Shown: piece by piece, positions 43,278 through 51,765 of the stretch | Numbering within the stretch: the stretch's first letter is position 1 | How the letters are laid out: every line of letters starts with the position of its first letter | NCBI GenBank assembly: GCA_001931535.1 | Contig: CP016211.1 | Coordinates: forward strand, 496,001-560,000 | Length of the DNA: 64,000 nt | Origin: Minicystis rosea | GTDB taxonomy: Bacteria; Myxococcota_A; Polyangia; Polyangiales; Polyangiaceae | Direction of reading: 5' to 3' | Notes under the pieces: generated by a model | Seen by the model: only the letters and a program-made list of their open reading frames with translations | Told to the model about the DNA's origin: nothing | Databases searched by the model: none | Translations under genes and position numbers: made by a program

Positions 43278-43651
43278 TCGGGTTGCCGCGCGCGGTGCGG
43301 ATCTGGGTGCATCGCGAGCCGGTCGACATGCGCAAGTCGTTCGACACGCTCGCGGCGGTGGTGCGCGCAGCGATGAACACGGACGTGCTCGACGGCGGCG
43401 TCTTCGTGTTCGTGGGACGACGGCGTCGCACCGCGAAAGTGCTCTTCTGGGATGGCACAGGCCACGTCGTCCTCGCCAAGCGATTGAGCCAAGGCCGCTT
43501 CGTCGCGCCGTGGCAGCGCCCCGGTGACGGACCGCTCTCGTGGACGATGAGCGAGCTGGGCCTGTTCCTCGAAGGCAGCGAGCTCGTCGGACGCGTCGTG
43601 CTCAGCCCGCCGCCGTGGCGCGCAGAAGAACAGCGCGTCGTCTTTCGCTGA
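43274..43651 (+). CDS. tnpB: IS66 accessory protein TnpB
   Basis: 125 residues from a GTG overlapping the tnpA stop. It has the conserved TnpB run: IWVHREPVDMRKSFDTLAAV, FVFVGRRRRTAKVLFWDGTG and LAKRLSQGRFVAP, full length. Known IS66 TnpB proteins are needed for transposition though their biochemical role is not settled. Confidence 0.93.
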   Translation: MIGLPRAVRIWVHREPVDMRKSFDTLAAVVRAAMNTDVLDGGVFVFVGRRRRTAKVLFWDGTGHVVLAKRLSQGRFVAPWQRPGDGPLSWTMSELGLFLEGSELVGRVVLSPPPWRAEEQRVVFR

Positions 43652-43702
43652 AACCATCTCACACGTCTGAGCCATTCGGCGCGGGCTCGGCGTCCAAGGG
43701 AC

Positions 43703-45196
43703 GTGACCGACGCCGACCGCATTGCGCACGAGAAGGACCTCGAGCGACTGCGCACGATGGCGATGTCGCTGCTCCGCGAGTACGAGCGGCTGGTCGAAAG
43801 GCTCCTCACGCTGCAGAAGAAGGTGGCCACGACGACGGGCGAGGCTGCGGTACAACTGCGTCTGGAGATCGGCGCGCTCCAGAAAGAGATCGAGGCGAAC
43901 CGCGCACGCATCTTCCATCACCAGAGCGAGAAACGCGCCGCCGGTGACAAGCCCTCCACCGACAAGCCGCCGCAGAAGGGCCACGGCCCGCGCGAGCAAC
44001 CGAAGCTGCCCATCGAAGACGTCGTCCACGATCTCGATGACGCCGACAAGACCTGCCCGAGCTGCGGTGGTGCGCTCGAAGCGTGGGAGGGGCAGTACGA
44101 AGAGAGCGAGGAGATCGACGTCGTCGAGCGGCGCTACCTCATCAAGCGCCATCGGCGCCAGAAGTACCGCTGCCGCTGCGGCGGTTGCATCGAGACGGCG
44201 CCGACGCCGCGCCGCTTGATCGAGGGCGGGCGCTATTCGGTCGGCTTCGCGAGCGTGGTCGCCATCGACAAGTATCTCGATCACATGCCGCTCGAGCGAC
44301 AGGTGCGCGCGATGGCGCGTGCGGGGCTCGTCGTCGAGGCCCAGACGCTCTTCGATCAGCTCTGGGGCCTTCACCAGCTCCTGCTGCCGGCCTACGTGCG
44401 ACTCGGGATGGTGCAGCACGCCCAGAAGCTGCTCTTCGCGGACGAGACGCCGTGGCCGCTGCATGACAAGAAGGGCGGGCATGCAGCAGCGTCGAAGTGG
44501 CATATCTGGACGCTCGTCTCCGACGTGGGCGTCTATTACGAGATCCACGGCGGCCGTGACAGCGAGGCTGCCGAGGAGCTGCTCGCGGGCTTCGACGGCT
44601 ACGTGATGTGCGACGGCTACAAGGCCTATGACGCGCTCGCCAAGAAGTACCCGGCGCTCAAGCTCGTGCAGTGTTGGGTGCACGCGCGGCGCAACTTCGT
44701 TGAATGCGAGCAGGCTTTCCCGAACGAGAGTGGCTGGATGCTCGAACGGATCGGCAAGCTGTACGCGATCGAGTCGCGCGCCGGCGACGATCTGGAACAG
44801 CGCAGGAAGTTGCGACGGGACGAATCGCGTGCGGTGCTGGCGGAGATCCAGCAATGGATCCTGGAGCAGCAGAGTCCTCCGGGAACGCGGCTGTACGAGG
44901 CGATTCGCTATCTGACGAATCGCTGGAGTCTGCTCTGCCGCTTCGTAGACGACCCCACGCTGCCGCTGGACAACAATCCCGCCGAGCGCGCGTTGCGCGG
45001 CCCTGTCGTGGGCCGGAAAAATCACTACGGCTCCCGCTCGCTCCGCGGCACGCAGGTGGCGGCGTTGTTCTATTCGTTGCTCGAGAGCGCGAAGCTCGTG
45101 GGCGTCGATCCTGCGGAGTATCTGCGGCGTGCCGTTGCGGCCGCGTTTGCGGGCGAAGAGGTGCCGCTGCCGCACGAGCTCGCGGCGGCGAGCTGA
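43703..45196 (+). CDS. tnpC: IS66 family transposase TnpC
   Basis: 497 residues from a GTG. An N-terminal coiled coil (LLREYERLVERLLTLQKKVA) is followed by a zinc ribbon (CPSCGG and CRCGGC), the linker PTPRRLIEGGRYS, and the DDE catalytic part (LLFADETPWPLHDKK, MCDGYKAYDALAKKY, and the final DNNPAERALRGPVVGRKNHY). All parts appear intact. It is clearly different from the two IS66 remnants at 31860 and 37700, whose linkers diverge, so at least two IS66 lineages have visited this region. Confidence 0.95.
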   Translation: MTDADRIAHEKDLERLRTMAMSLLREYERLVERLLTLQKKVATTTGEAAVQLRLEIGALQKEIEANRARIFHHQSEKRAAGDKPSTDKPPQKGHGPREQPKLPIEDVVHDLDDADKTCPSCGGALEAWEGQYEESEEIDVVERRYLIKRHRRQKYRCRCGGCIETAPTPRRLIEGGRYSVGFASVVAIDKYLDHMPLERQVRAMARAGLVVEAQTLFDQLWGLHQLLLPAYVRLGMVQHAQKLLFADETPWPLHDKKGGHAAASKWHIWTLVSDVGVYYEIHGGRDSEAAEELLAGFDGYVMCDGYKAYDALAKKYPALKLVQCWVHARRNFVECEQAFPNESGWMLERIGKLYAIESRAGDDLEQRRKLRRDESRAVLAEIQQWILEQQSPPGTRLYEAIRYLTNRWSLLCRFVDDPTLPLDNNPAERALRGPVVGRKNHYGSRSLRGTQVAALFYSLLESAKLVGVDPAEYLRRAVAAAFAGEEVPLPHELAAAS

Positions 45197-45274
45197 CGAC
45201 GGCTGTGCTGCGGCCAGCAACCACGGAGCGAGGTGGTTGTCACGACGGGGGACGGCGGGGACTTACTGCTCGTC

Positions 45275-45528
45275 GCCGGCCGTGTTGAAACCGCGACAGC
45301 GTGCACCCGCTTGCGAAGCGCCGGGCCGAGCCAGATTTCAGGCCGTGTCCGAGGGGACAGGTCAAGGCAACCAAGGGCAATCCTGGCGCGTTCCCGGCCC
45401 TCGTGGCTGCCCGAAGTCTCGCGCGGTCCTGACCGCGGTGCAGCCTGCGACGAGGCGCTCCACGTATCGCCCTTGCTCACGGGGCTGCTCGTCGGCGGTT
45501 GGGACCAGCCACCATCGCAGTTGATGAG
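45275..45528. other. intergenic region between IS66 and druE
   Basis: 254 bases downstream of the converging druE gene and IS66 right end. No gene, hairpin terminator or repeat that I can support. Confidence 0.4.
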
Positions 45529-48500
45529 TCAGCCCCGAGCCGGCCCGCTCATTACACCCGCGACGTACATGGGTACAGCGTGCCCGCCGCGCTCTCGCAC
45601 CTCGAAGGAGGCTGCCTTGATCGCCGCGACCTGCTTGGCCGCGGGCTCCGTAAACCGGTGCGGTTGTGAGGAGCGACGCTCTTCGAGGAAGCCGAGCCCC
45701 TGGTCCAGCCGCAGCACGAGCGTGGCCTGATCGGACCAGACGAGGCGCAGCTCGCGGGCGTGTGCCGTCTCGTCGAGGTCGAGGATATCCACCGTGGGGC
45801 AGCCGATGCCTTCCAGGAGGCCCTTGATCACATCCCGTTGGACAGCCGGCTCGACCCAGTCGTTCTTCAGGACCGAAGGCGGGTTGCGAGAATTACCGCG
45901 CACGGTGGAGATACTCACCGCAGTCTCAGGGTCGATGCCTCCCTTCTTGCCGACCAGCTCGCGCAGCACCTCGTGGAGAAGGCGCGCCTGCAACGGCGCG
46001 CGCACGTAGCGATCCGCGTAGGTGACGCGGAGCAGGGACGGCCCGGCGGCGAGGCGATCGCGCAGACCGGGGGCGGCCTCGGCGACGGTGCTCCAGAACC
46101 GCTTGCCGACGTCGCGCACGTGGCCGTCGAGCTGCGTCGAGAGCTTCACTTCGCGGTACTGGCCGGGGATGGGCTTGCGCAGCTCGCCGGCGCGCGGGGC
46201 ACGGGCGGTCGACGCGGGCAGGGGAGCCTCGCTCGCGCTGCGGATGCTCCGCGCGGTATCGCTTGGCCGACCCCAGGTTTCGTTCGGCGCGAGGCCCTCG
46301 GCGGCGGTCGTGGCCCAGCGGATCGAGCGCTCGGCGCCGCCCATCTCGACGGCCAGCCAGGCTGGACCGATCCGCGAGCCGCCCTTCGGGCCCACCGCGA
46401 TGGTGATGCCGGTCGCCTCCGCTCGTGCGGCCAGCGCATTCGATTCGTCCCAGGGCATCGCCGCGAGCTGGTCCTCGGGCACGATCAGCGAGACGCGCAC
46501 GCCGCTCAGCGCCCATTGGACCAGGTTGCGCCACAGGGGCCACTCGTCGAGCACCCAGTCGGCGGCGCTCCCACCGAGGTGGACGCGGCACTCGTGGAGC
46601 TCGGTGCGGTGCATCTGGGTGAACGTCGCGACGGGCAGCGGCGCGCACTCCAGTCGCGACGATTCCCCGAACACCCTCAGCTCGGCGGGGAGGACGAGGC
46701 TGTCGAGGAACGTGGGCGTGAGGTAGCCATGCGCGGCGTGGCGGTTCAGGTGCTCGATGGCGTCCTGCGTGTCGAACGAGAGCAGGCAGCCGTGGCACGC
46801 GCCGTCGCAGCCGCGGCGGCATTCGAGGATCTCGCGCGCCCGTGCCAGGAGCTCGGGGAGCGCCTCAAGCGCGGCGCCGACGTAGCCGGCCCCGCCGTCG
46901 GCGATGTCATAGAGGACGAGAGACCTGCACACGGCGCCGCCGGGATCGTGCGTGGCGGGCGCGGCCCAGCCGATCTCGCGCGGATCGACGCCCAGCGCCT
47001 CGGCGAGCGCCTGGCGCAGAGCCACCACGAGCGAGGTCGCAATGGTGCGATCGTTGACGTAGGCGCCCGTCGCCGGGTCGGCGAGCTGGATTTCGACGAC
47101 GTCGGTGTGTGCGTCGCCGCCCAGCACCAGGTTCCGTCGGATGGCGAAGCTGCCCTCGGCGGGCCCCGGGCAATCGGCGGCGCCTCCATCTCCGCGTCCG
47201 CCGCGCAGCCGCCGGTGCGTCCGCATCTCAGCCGGCATGTCCGCGTCTTTCTCCCACGCGGTCTCGGAGACGGCCTTGCCACAGCGCAGGCAGACGGCGT
47301 AGCCGTGGCCGCTCGCGCCGTCGTTCCAGAAGACGATCCGGCCCTCGGGATCGTACCGGAAGCGACCGGCGGCCGGGTTCGCCATCGCGGCCCACGCCGC
47401 TCCCGCGGCCGACATCCAGGGCTCGCGCACGGGCACGAAGCCCTGGCGCGAGAGATCGTTGTGCGGCCGGCTGCGGATGTCGACGGCGAAGCCGGCGGGT
47501 TGGATTAGCTGCTTCGAGGTGGGCTTCTGCCGCCCGCAGGTCGGGCACTGCTCGGGGCATTCCCGGGCCGTACCGCAAGCGCCGCAGTCCTTGCAGCGCC
47601 AGGCATGCTTGAGCGCCTGGATCTCGTGCGCTTCCTTGTCGCTGGCCGGGAGCCTCCAGTTCAGCGTCAGGCCGGCAGAGTCGTAGACCATCCCATCGAT
47701 GACGACGCCGCTCCCGGGCGCGTACTCGCGGATTGCTTGGGCGAGGTCGTGTGCAGGATAGCCGCGTTCCCGGTTGTAGCCCTCGTCGCGCTGCGTCTCG
47801 CCCTCGCGGTCTTCCTTCTCCTGCGTGAGCAGCTCCGCGGTGGTGTTGACGAACGGTACGACGTGGAGCGGGAAGCCGTAGGACGGCAGGAAGCCCTGGG
47901 CCGCGAGCGTCTTCAGGAGGTACTCGTCGCACAGCCGCGTGAGCTGCACCGAGAGCGCGCGCTGCACGGGGTCGACCTTCTTGTTGCGGTCGGGTGGGCC
48001 GCCGGCTTGTTCGAGCTCGAGAACGAGGGCGTCGTGCTCGGCGCGCCACGCCTCGACCACGGGGTCGAGGGAGTCCAGCGCGGCCTGGATCAGGCGCGCG
48101 GGGCTCGAGCCTTCGAGCGGCGAGCGGGCGATGATGCGTCGCAGCGCCTCGGGCACCTCGGGCACGGCCTCCGCCTCCATGGCCAGCCAGGCTGCGTAGC
48201 GGTCCGATCGGGCCTCCGTCCCAGCGCCGTCGGGCACGAAGAACCACTTGCAGGTGAGCCGGTGTCCGTCATCGGTGCCGGTGCGCTTGAGGTACGTACC
48301 GAGGAGGAAGGCCGCGACGTGGCGCTGCACGATGCGCTCGCTGCGCAGCGAGACGCTCGGTACGTGGACCGGCGTCGTGAACGGCCACATGGGATCGGCG
48401 AAGACGGCCTCCGAGTGCGGCGTCGCCTGGCAGAGCGTCAGGCACACTGCGCGCGACTCCCCGCGACGACCCGCGCGCCCGGCGCGCTGCAGGTAATTCG

Positions 48501-51500
48501 CGGGCCCGGGGGGCGCGTTGTTCATGCCCACGGCGCTGAGGCCGCCGATGTCCACGCCCATCTCCATGGTGGTGGAGCAGCAGAGGACGTTGGTCTGCCC
48601 CTCCTTGAACGACGCTTCCAGCTCCTGCAGCCGCCGCTTCGACTGCTGCGCCGAGTGCTCTCCCGTCTGCAGGTAGAGGACCTGTCCGAAGGAGGCGATG
48701 CGGTCCGAGAACTCCGTCCACACGCCCTTCTTGCGCGCCTCCGCGACCCGCGCGTCGGTCGCGAGCCAGTGCGCCACCTCGGTGTGCGCCGCCTTGCCCT
48801 CGGACTTCGCGAAGGGGAACGCGAGCCGCGGCATGTCGATGCGCTCGCACCGCGTCTTCCGGTCGAACCATTCCTCGGTCTGGTACGGGGACACGCCGCG
48901 CACCGTCGTGTCCAGGAACCGCCGCGTGATGGGGCAGAGGTAAGCCCGTGCGACGGTAGCGACCTCGGCCTTCTCGGCGAAATCGAGGTACAGTCCGTCG
49001 GCACCCTGGGTGAGCAGACCGAGGTGGACGACGGTGCGGAAGGCCTCGCGGAGGATCTCGTCGACCACGACGCGGTCCACCGCCTCGTGCAGGTCGAGAT
49101 CGAACGCGGCGGCGAGGAGGCGCGCCATGCGGGGCGCGCGCATGCCCGAGCGCACAGCGGGCCAGGAGTAGCGCGCGTTCCTCAGCCCCGGCTCGTCGGG
49201 CTCGACGATCACGTTGGTGGTGATGTGCGTCCCCATCCAGCGCAGGAAGTCGCGCTTGACGAGTACCGCCGTCATGGCGCGGACGAAGTAGTCCACGGTC
49301 ACCTTGAGGAAGGCACGCCACTCCTCGAGCGTGCCGCCGCGGGCCGCCCACTCGCCCGGCACCTTCGCCACCTTGTCGAGCAGCGGGTAGCGGAGCGCCA
49401 CCAGGCCTAGCGTCTCCAGCGAGTTCTGCCGCTTCGGGCGGCGGACCAGTTCGCGGAATAGGCACAGGCTCGCCATCTCCTGCTCGGCGAGCCGCGCGGG
49501 TAGGTAGTGCGAGCGGAGATTCGCCGGCATCCACTTGCCGACGACGCCGTCCTGCGCGAGCCGGTCGACCATCGCCGACCACGGCAGGGACGCGCCCTGC
49601 GCGCGGCTGACGATCGCCGCGAGCTCGCGGCGCTTCTCGTCGCGCAGCGCCGCTACTGCGGGGACGTGGGCGGCGGCTTGATCGAGGGTGGCGATCTGCT
49701 GCTCCAGCGTCGCCACGTCCTCCGCGGGCGGGGGCCGGACCTGCCCCCAGAGCGTGTGGTAGACGAAGGCCCGCACGTAGTTGCGATCGGCCTCGATCTG
49801 GCTTCGCACGGCGAACCGCGCCGCCCCTTGCCGGCTGTCGCTGAAGGTGATCATCCGCCGACCGCCGGCGGGCTTGGTCCACGGCTTGTCGCTGATCGCC
49901 GGCAGGTGCTCGAGGATGGTCGGGATACCGACGGAGAGGTAGAACGGCCCGCCTAGTCGAAGCGGCCGGAACAGGTCCCGCGCCGCCGAGTCGCGTTGCC
50001 CGCAGCGCACGCACCGGTGCCGGCCGTCGTGCTCGTCGGGGCGGGCCAGGGACATCGGGACGGGCTCGGGCACTTGGTCGCCGTGCGCGCCCGTACGCGG
50101 ATCCAGACGGAGGGGCTCATAGGTTCGACCGCCCATCGGCGGGCCGGCGAGCAGATCGATCCGCAGCCGGGCCAGCGGATCCTCGTCGTCCTCGTCGACA
50201 TCCGAGGCCTCGTCGGCGTCCATCGCCACCGTGTTCCAGGGCTTGGCCACGAGCTTGCCCAGATGGTCCACGGCGGTCAGGTAGGCTGCGCCGCAGCCGC
50301 TGCACAGGACCACGTCGAGGACGAGGCCTCCGCACGCATCGCAGTGGGTGCGGCGCTCGAGGAACACCTTGCCGAAGGGCCAGTCTGCGGCCTCGCCGAT
50401 GCGCTTGCCGGAGCAGCGCGGGTTGCAGCAGGCCCAGAGGCCGCTCTGCGTGCGCAAGAAGAAGTGGCCGCGCAGGGGGAGAAATGGCTCCCGCTCCGTG
50501 CCTCGAGGCCTCGCCGCGCGTGTGCACTGGTCGAGGAGCCGCAGCGCGCGGCGGGCGGCCTCGGGATCGTCCTTGTCCTCCGGGCTGAGGCGCTCGACGA
50601 TCCCGGGCAACCACACCGGCCCTCCTCCGGCCTCCTCGCGGATCTGGCGCAGCGCGGGAACCCGCACGAGGCGCGTGAACAGATCCTCCGCGGAGTCGAC
50701 GGCCTCGAGCGAGGCGGGGTCGGGCAGCGCGTCGGTCGCGTCGGCGAGGTCGGCGGGGAGGGCGGGGATCTCCCGCCGGCCGCCGATCACCACGACGCGG
50801 GCCGGGTCGATGCCGGCGAGATCGGCGAGATAGCGCTGCAGCGCCTTGTCCGCGTCCTGCCCGCCGATGGTGGCCGAGGTGGCCACGAAGCGCACCGTGT
50901 CCGGCGTGACCCCGAAGGCGTGCATCACCCGGCGCAGCAGCAAGGAGACCTCCGCCGCGGCCGAGCCCAGGTAGGTGTGCGCCTCGTCGAGGACGATCCA
51001 GCGCAGCGTGCCCTGCGACTTCTCCAGGATGGGAGCGTCGGCCGCGCGCACGAGCATGAACTCGAGCATGGTGGCGTTGGTCACCAGGATCGGCGGCGGA
51101 CTCTCGCGCAGGCTCTTGCGGGAGAGCACCTGGGCCGGAGATGCGTTCTCCTTGCCCTTCGGCTCGTGCTCCGGCGTCGTCCCGTTGTAGAGGCAGAAGC
51201 GGAGCCGGCCACCGAATCCGCGGCTCCAGGCTTCCAGGCGGTCTCGCTGGCTGTTGATCAGGGCGTTGAGCGGATACAGGAAGAGCGCCCGCACGCCCTC
51301 CAGCGGGGAAGCCGTCTTCGTGGCGTCGAGCTCGCGGGCGAGATCGTTCAGGATGGGGACGAGGAAGCACTCGGTCTTGCCGCTCGCCGTGCCGGTGCGC
51401 ACCACGACGGATCGCACCTCGTCGGCGATCAGCTCCTTCCAGGCGTCGACTTGGTGCTGATAGGGCCTCCGGTCGCGCGGGAAGCGGAGATCGTCTGTGA

Positions 51501-51765
51501 GCTTCGGCGAGTCCATGGCCGCGACGAGGCTCGGCGCGAGGAGCCCGAGATCGGCGATGGACCTCGGGTGTCGCGTCCACTCGAAGAGCGCCTCGAAGAC
51601 CGGCGGCGCAAGGAGGCTCCCGGCGGCGCCCGGGGCCTGCATCAGGGCGTGGAGCAGGTCGTGCCGAAAGTCGGCGCTCGCCGGGCCGATCTGCGACACG
51701 GTGGCGCGCGCGGCGCGTTCCAGGAGCTCGTGGGACAGGCTTGCGTAGAAGGCGTCACGCGTCAT
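45529..51765 (-). CDS. druE: Druantia DruE: giant DUF1998 DEAD/DEAH helicase
   Basis: 2078 residues, the size of DruE. SF2 helicase core: Q-motif-like PYQHQVDAWKELI, Walker A RTGTASGKT at 123-131, DEAH at 260-263, a second lobe with STTMEMGVDIGGLSAVGMNN and QRAGRAGRRGESRAV. Between the lobes lies a zinc region (ACCNPRCSGKR, CDACGG, CSGCG). The C-terminal DUF1998/MZB region has LVLYDIADGGAGYVGAALEA and a four-Cys cluster (CRRGCDGACHGC). DruE is the helicase shared by all Druantia types; it is expected to act on invading DNA. It overlaps the end of druH by 11 bases. DUF1998 helicases also occur in DISARM and Dpd, but the neighbour gene fits Druantia III. Confidence 0.82.
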   Translation of the reverse strand: MTRDAFYASLSHELLERAARATVSQIGPASADFRHDLLHALMQAPGAAGSLLAPPVFEALFEWTRHPRSIADLGLLAPSLVAAMDSPKLTDDLRFPRDRRPYQHQVDAWKELIADEVRSVVVRTGTASGKTECFLVPILNDLARELDATKTASPLEGVRALFLYPLNALINSQRDRLEAWSRGFGGRLRFCLYNGTTPEHEPKGKENASPAQVLSRKSLRESPPPILVTNATMLEFMLVRAADAPILEKSQGTLRWIVLDEAHTYLGSAAAEVSLLLRRVMHAFGVTPDTVRFVATSATIGGQDADKALQRYLADLAGIDPARVVVIGGRREIPALPADLADATDALPDPASLEAVDSAEDLFTRLVRVPALRQIREEAGGGPVWLPGIVERLSPEDKDDPEAARRALRLLDQCTRAARPRGTEREPFLPLRGHFFLRTQSGLWACCNPRCSGKRIGEAADWPFGKVFLERRTHCDACGGLVLDVVLCSGCGAAYLTAVDHLGKLVAKPWNTVAMDADEASDVDEDDEDPLARLRIDLLAGPPMGGRTYEPLRLDPRTGAHGDQVPEPVPMSLARPDEHDGRHRCVRCGQRDSAARDLFRPLRLGGPFYLSVGIPTILEHLPAISDKPWTKPAGGRRMITFSDSRQGAARFAVRSQIEADRNYVRAFVYHTLWGQVRPPPAEDVATLEQQIATLDQAAAHVPAVAALRDEKRRELAAIVSRAQGASLPWSAMVDRLAQDGVVGKWMPANLRSHYLPARLAEQEMASLCLFRELVRRPKRQNSLETLGLVALRYPLLDKVAKVPGEWAARGGTLEEWRAFLKVTVDYFVRAMTAVLVKRDFLRWMGTHITTNVIVEPDEPGLRNARYSWPAVRSGMRAPRMARLLAAAFDLDLHEAVDRVVVDEILREAFRTVVHLGLLTQGADGLYLDFAEKAEVATVARAYLCPITRRFLDTTVRGVSPYQTEEWFDRKTRCERIDMPRLAFPFAKSEGKAAHTEVAHWLATDARVAEARKKGVWTEFSDRIASFGQVLYLQTGEHSAQQSKRRLQELEASFKEGQTNVLCCSTTMEMGVDIGGLSAVGMNNAPPGPANYLQRAGRAGRRGESRAVCLTLCQATPHSEAVFADPMWPFTTPVHVPSVSLRSERIVQRHVAAFLLGTYLKRTGTDDGHRLTCKWFFVPDGAGTEARSDRYAAWLAMEAEAVPEVPEALRRIIARSPLEGSSPARLIQAALDSLDPVVEAWRAEHDALVLELEQAGGPPDRNKKVDPVQRALSVQLTRLCDEYLLKTLAAQGFLPSYGFPLHVVPFVNTTAELLTQEKEDREGETQRDEGYNRERGYPAHDLAQAIREYAPGSGVVIDGMVYDSAGLTLNWRLPASDKEAHEIQALKHAWRCKDCGACGTARECPEQCPTCGRQKPTSKQLIQPAGFAVDIRSRPHNDLSRQGFVPVREPWMSAAGAAWAAMANPAAGRFRYDPEGRIVFWNDGASGHGYAVCLRCGKAVSETAWEKDADMPAEMRTHRRLRGGRGDGGAADCPGPAEGSFAIRRNLVLGGDAHTDVVEIQLADPATGAYVNDRTIATSLVVALRQALAEALGVDPREIGWAAPATHDPGGAVCRSLVLYDIADGGAGYVGAALEALPELLARAREILECRRGCDGACHGCLLSFDTQDAIEHLNRHAAHGYLTPTFLDSLVLPAELRVFGESSRLECAPLPVATFTQMHRTELHECRVHLGGSAADWVLDEWPLWRNLVQWALSGVRVSLIVPEDQLAAMPWDESNALAARAEATGITIAVGPKGGSRIGPAWLAVEMGGAERSIRWATTAAEGLAPNETWGRPSDTARSIRSASEAPLPASTARAPRAGELRKPIPGQYREVKLSTQLDGHVRDVGKRFWSTVAEAAPGLRDRLAAGPSLLRVTYADRYVRAPLQARLLHEVLRELVGKKGGIDPETAVSISTVRGNSRNPPSVLKNDWVEPAVQRDVIKGLLEGIGCPTVDILDLDETAHARELRLVWSDQATLVLRLDQGLGFLEERRSSQPHRFTEPAAKQVAAIKAASFEVRERGGHAVPMYVAGVMSGPARG

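Larger units (their letters stand above)
42841..45266 (+). mobile_element. complete IS66-family insertion sequence
   Basis: 2426 bp with 28-bp imperfect terminal inverted repeats at 42841-42868 and 45239-45266 (both begin GTAA and share CCCCGTCGTGAC at the inner end; 22 of 28 positions match). It is flanked by an 8-bp direct repeat TGCTCGTC at 42833-42840 and 45267-45274, the target duplication length expected for IS66. It carries tnpA, tnpB and tnpC, all intact, so it is probably recent and possibly active. It sits between the STAND gene and Druantia, in a region without recognised genes. Confidence 0.92.

Noticed and set aside
45760..47508. Rightward open frame opposite druE, and others at 47605-49410 and 49996-51915
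   Set aside because: Antisense shadows of the DUF1998 helicase; no recognisable protein features.
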